A stretch of 64,000 bases of DNA from Lophium mytilinum (lineage: Eukaryota > Ascomycota > Dothideomycetes > Mytilinidiales > Mytilinidiaceae), in the NCBI GenBank assembly GCA_010093605.1, contig MU004188.1:382341-446340 (forward strand). Direction: 5' to 3'. The translations under genes and the position numbers were made by a program. Below the pieces are notes generated by a model, which was not told the DNA's origin, ran no database searches, and worked only from the letters and a program-made list of their open reading frames with translations. The first letter of the stretch is position 1. Each line of letters opens with the position of its first letter. Shown here piece by piece: positions 61,338 through 64,000 of the stretch.

Positions 61338-63116
61338 TTACACTACTCCTCCTCGTACACGGCCGGCCTCGAATTTGGCCACGATGTCCGGTACGTCCTC
61401 TCGTAGCTGCTTGACAGGTTCCTGCGATGTCTCGTCGTAGCCCTTCCATTTCACCTCGTACTTGTCTCCTCCCTTTGTCTTTATGCGGCGCAAAATCTTG
61501 TCCACTATCCATTTCTCGATCCCTTCCTCAATGATTGGTGGTGGTGGAGTGTGAGAGTCAGACGACTCCTCGGAATCAGACTCTTCAGCTTCGGAATAGT
61601 GAGATTCTTCGGGACCAAGATCTACATCTTTAGGACACTTGAACTCTTCCGTAGGATCAAGATCTTCGTCTTCGGAATAGTCAGACTCCTCAAAAGAAGA
61701 AAAATCTTCATCTTCTTCTGTCCCTTCTTCCGCAGAGCCTGGCACCTCGTCGTGCCCCATTTCCCAGAGTTCGTAATCAAGTTCCCCATCGTCCTTCCTC
61801 GTGTCTTCAAGATGGCCCATCCAGCGGATCACAACTTTGCAAGTCGGCGGAAAACGATCTCGGAGAAATTGACGAACGGCTTCCAATATCTTCTTGGGTC
61901 GATCGCCACTAAGCGCGAACTTCATGAACCGCAAGTCCCGCCCTTCGTGCGGAGGCGGCAGCACTTCAAACATATTGTGGCTATATTTCGTACTATCCTT
62001 CCGATTCATTTCCGATCTAAAGTTGATCTGGAGATAGCGTAGATGCTCCAGATTCTTCAGTCTCAGGAGGTCATACATTCCCGGAACGCTCAACTCCTTG
62101 CCGCGCAAGAGGAAGTCTTTCAGTGCGGGTTGCTCTGCGGCGAACATGTCCGTGAAGCTAAGCACCAATCTAAGCTGTTCCAACCTCTCGCATTCCTCGA
62201 GCAGTTGCAGTGAATGGATGAGCCGCTGCCCGGATAATGTCATGCGAGTGTTCCAGTCGAGTATACAGCCATTCTCTGTAAGGGGGATATCGGCATAATG
62301 ACCATGGAGGATAAGGCGCTTCATGACCATTCGAGCTTCTAGTCCCGCAGCCTCTAAGAACCGGATCCATTGCAAATAGGCATGCTCAACATTTTCCTCA
62401 TCAACGTGCACCCAGAACTCATTGTTTGCGTAAAAGAACGTGCGAGCTTCGTGGGAGATTTGGGGAACCCCAACCTGCATGATGTCCTTCAGGTTATCAA
62501 CGCATTCGGCCCCTTCGGAACCGTTACTGAAGTCGAAGAGCATCATGAAGGTTTCTCCTTCGTCCCTCAGGTCATCATCTTCAGGCCTGAAATAGGAGAT
62601 TGTGGTACCGCCTTCTTCGAGCGGTTCATGCCACACTTGTGGGTCGGGCCGGGAGGCGAGTGAGTTCCAAAACGCTCGATCGGCCGCTGTTGCAGAGTCG
62701 TCGAGCAGTGGTATTGGCGGCAGCGGCAGGGAGCCGTTGTATGGGCCAACATCTAATTCTGATGCTAGCAGGAAGCTCTCGGAGTCGTTGTTGGCGAAGT
62801 CGACCTCGAGCTGGCAATTACCCTTGAGAAGCTCCCCGTAGATTTGGTTGCGAGTCTCCCCGGATAGGGCTAAAAGAAAGGGATTGCGAACAATATGTAT
62901 ACTCGTAGTCCCAAGAGTCGTTGCCTCGGTTGTAGTTTCAGGAGTCATCGCTTTGGCTGCAGTGTCCGGCTCCGAACGACGCAGTTTCTTGGATTGATGC
63001 TCGGAGTCAATGTTCACGGTGTCTGGTTCTGGCTCTGCTGGTCGCTTTGGTAGCGGCGCCGCAGATGAGGTGGACGCGGAGGCCCGGCGATTGTGAGAAC
63101 GTGTAAGTGGTGCCAT
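61338..63116 (-). CDS. 2EXR/F-box-like protein with C-terminal chromodomain
   Basis: A single-exon gene of 592 residues. The N-terminus is basic (MAPLTRSHNRRASAS.., KRPAEPEP, KKLRRSEPD), probably a nuclear signal. Residues about 78-96, NPFLLALSGETRNQIYGELL, match the ..LPxExRNxIYxxLL core common to fungal 2EXR and F-box-like proteins. The middle is leucine-rich with QISHEARTFFYANNEFWVH and ECERLEQLRLVLSF. Then an acidic Ser/Glu/Asp stretch (about 470-530), then residues about 535-585 form a chromodomain: EKWIVDKILRRI, YEVKWKGYDETSQEP, VKQLREDVPDIVAKFEA. The presumed methyl-lysine cage residues Trp, Trp and Tyr (WIVDKIL, KWKGY) are present, although the usual TWEP is SQEP. I know no named family with this order. 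Confidence 0.75.
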   Translation of the reverse strand: MAPLTRSHNRRASASTSSAAPLPKRPAEPEPDTVNIDSEHQSKKLRRSEPDTAAKAMTPETTTEATTLGTTSIHIVRNPFLLALSGETRNQIYGELLKGNCQLEVDFANNDSESFLLASELDVGPYNGSLPLPPIPLLDDSATAADRAFWNSLASRPDPQVWHEPLEEGGTTISYFRPEDDDLRDEGETFMMLFDFSNGSEGAECVDNLKDIMQVGVPQISHEARTFFYANNEFWVHVDEENVEHAYLQWIRFLEAAGLEARMVMKRLILHGHYADIPLTENGCILDWNTRMTLSGQRLIHSLQLLEECERLEQLRLVLSFTDMFAAEQPALKDFLLRGKELSVPGMYDLLRLKNLEHLRYLQINFRSEMNRKDSTKYSHNMFEVLPPPHEGRDLRFMKFALSGDRPKKILEAVRQFLRDRFPPTCKVVIRWMGHLEDTRKDDGELDYELWEMGHDEVPGSAEEGTEEDEDFSSFEESDYSEDEDLDPTEEFKCPKDVDLGPEESHYSEAEESDSEESSDSHTPPPPIIEEGIEKWIVDKILRRIKTKGGDKYEVKWKGYDETSQEPVKQLREDVPDIVAKFEAGRVRGGVV

Positions 63117-64000
63117 GTTTGTGGTGGGTAGTGTGGATATGAGAAGCGCAATCTTCCGAGGATTCTAATATATATATTTTCCTGAATCTGGCAAGTGAAC
63201 GTGCTTTCGTTTCACCGGTAGCGTACTGTAGCAGGACACGCCGTAATAACCGTTATGACTGTCTTATAATTCACCGTACGATTTCACAGTACGTCACACT
63301 TCGAGCTAGTCTAAAGGCTTACACGGTTTTCTTTAGCGAAGTAAAGGTGGAGGTCGAACAGTGTTGGCCTTGTAATCTGCTATGCTAGAGGTTCGTGAGA
63401 TTTCGTATAATGATGGAGAGATGGTTAGCTACATAGCGGCGTACTGGTTCATACTGAAGAACCAAGAGAACAAAGGAACAAAGAAACAAAGAACCAAATA
63501 GAACCAGAAACCGAAGAGAACAAAAGAACAGGATTATGCAGACAATCATGAACGTGTAGCCTAGACACTTTAAGCTTCATAGAATAGAAAGAAATAACCT
63601 TTCTATCAGATTTTACTGCTGTCGGGCAGCCGACGGACTGACTTATAAGCTCAGATCATTATTGGCCAGGTTACATCACACGCCTTAGGAGGCGTTATAA
63701 GGAAAAGAGGATTGTTTTATGTTCTGACTCCTAGGCAAGGCCGAGGTAAGTTCTGAGAGGATCTTCTCTTACCATCCGCGGTGTCCCAAAGTATGTACAT
63801 ACTTTTTAATATGTTGCTATCTGAAGTTGGGAACTTATTTCACCCGTTCTCCGATACTTGAGTCCTTTACCATAGCGGCATCGAGTGTTTCGGAGAAGAT
63901 GTATTTCCTCCTGAAACAAACATGGCTAAACGCCAGAAGCCCACAAGCCGACCACCGTATATAGCTCACGCTTCGAAAGTGGTGTTGGCCGGCAAGATAA
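63117..64000. other. Promoter side of chromodomain gene; A/G-rich repeat
   Basis: No gene. TATATATATTTT lies about 50 bp upstream of the start codon at 63116, a possible TATA box. A purine-rich imperfect repeat built on GAACAAAG/GAACCAAA fills about 63458-63532. Confidence 0.5.

Overview
The window is nuclear DNA of a filamentous ascomycete (Pezizomycotina; class Dothideomycetes is my guess, not proven). Evidence: genes carry short introns of about 45-80 nt with GT..AG ends and CTAAC/CTGAC-type branch sites. There are two Zn2Cys6 regulators, a fungal rhodopsin/PTH11-type membrane protein, RXT2, ATP10 and a VARP-like VPS9 protein. I also see C-to-T changes in CpA context, as left by repeat-induced point mutation. 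All exon structures were read by eye from splice signals and protein continuity, with codon phase checked by arithmetic; none is backed by transcripts.

Layout. 1-7504: two trafficking genes on the minus strand, RIC1 (3' end outside the window) and a VRL1/VARP-like VPS9-ankyrin-PX protein. 7505-10493: no protein gene, but four decayed, intron-bearing tRNA-like units in a row (8326-9374). 10494-29317: a run of small-molecule enzymes around a Zn2Cys6 regulator: luciferase-like FMN monooxygenase, alpha/beta hydrolase, flavin reductase, medium-chain reductase, AtuA-type protein, the regulator, Old Yellow Enzyme and a GNAT acetyltransferase. A palindromic MITE sits inside it. 29611-33216: two divergent secreted zincin-like proteins, one without its second zinc-binding histidine. 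33966-49952: mostly housekeeping (ATP10, GOS1, RPL35, a bHLH factor, a PARP-type zinc-finger protein, a rhodopsin-domain protein, TRAPPC11, RXT2) plus a P450 relic. 49953-60342: gene-poor, with one Zn2Cys6/DUF3425 regulator. 60343-63116: an unusual gene joining a 2EXR/F-box-like body to a C-terminal chromodomain, beside its own shortened, stop-interrupted copy.

How the genes may work together. The 10.5-29.3 kb group is the best candidate for an undescribed system. A two-component flavin monooxygenase needs a separate flavin reductase, and one is present. AtuA-type proteins are known from bacterial acyclic terpene breakdown. Old Yellow Enzyme and a medium-chain reductase handle enones, a hydrolase would open an ester or lactone, and a Zn2Cys6 factor would control the set. 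I infer a catabolic or tailoring pathway for a terpenoid or alicyclic ketone; the substrate is unknown. Elsewhere RIC1, VRL1, GOS1 and TRAPPC11 all act in Golgi/endosome traffic but are spread over 48 kb and probably not functionally clustered.
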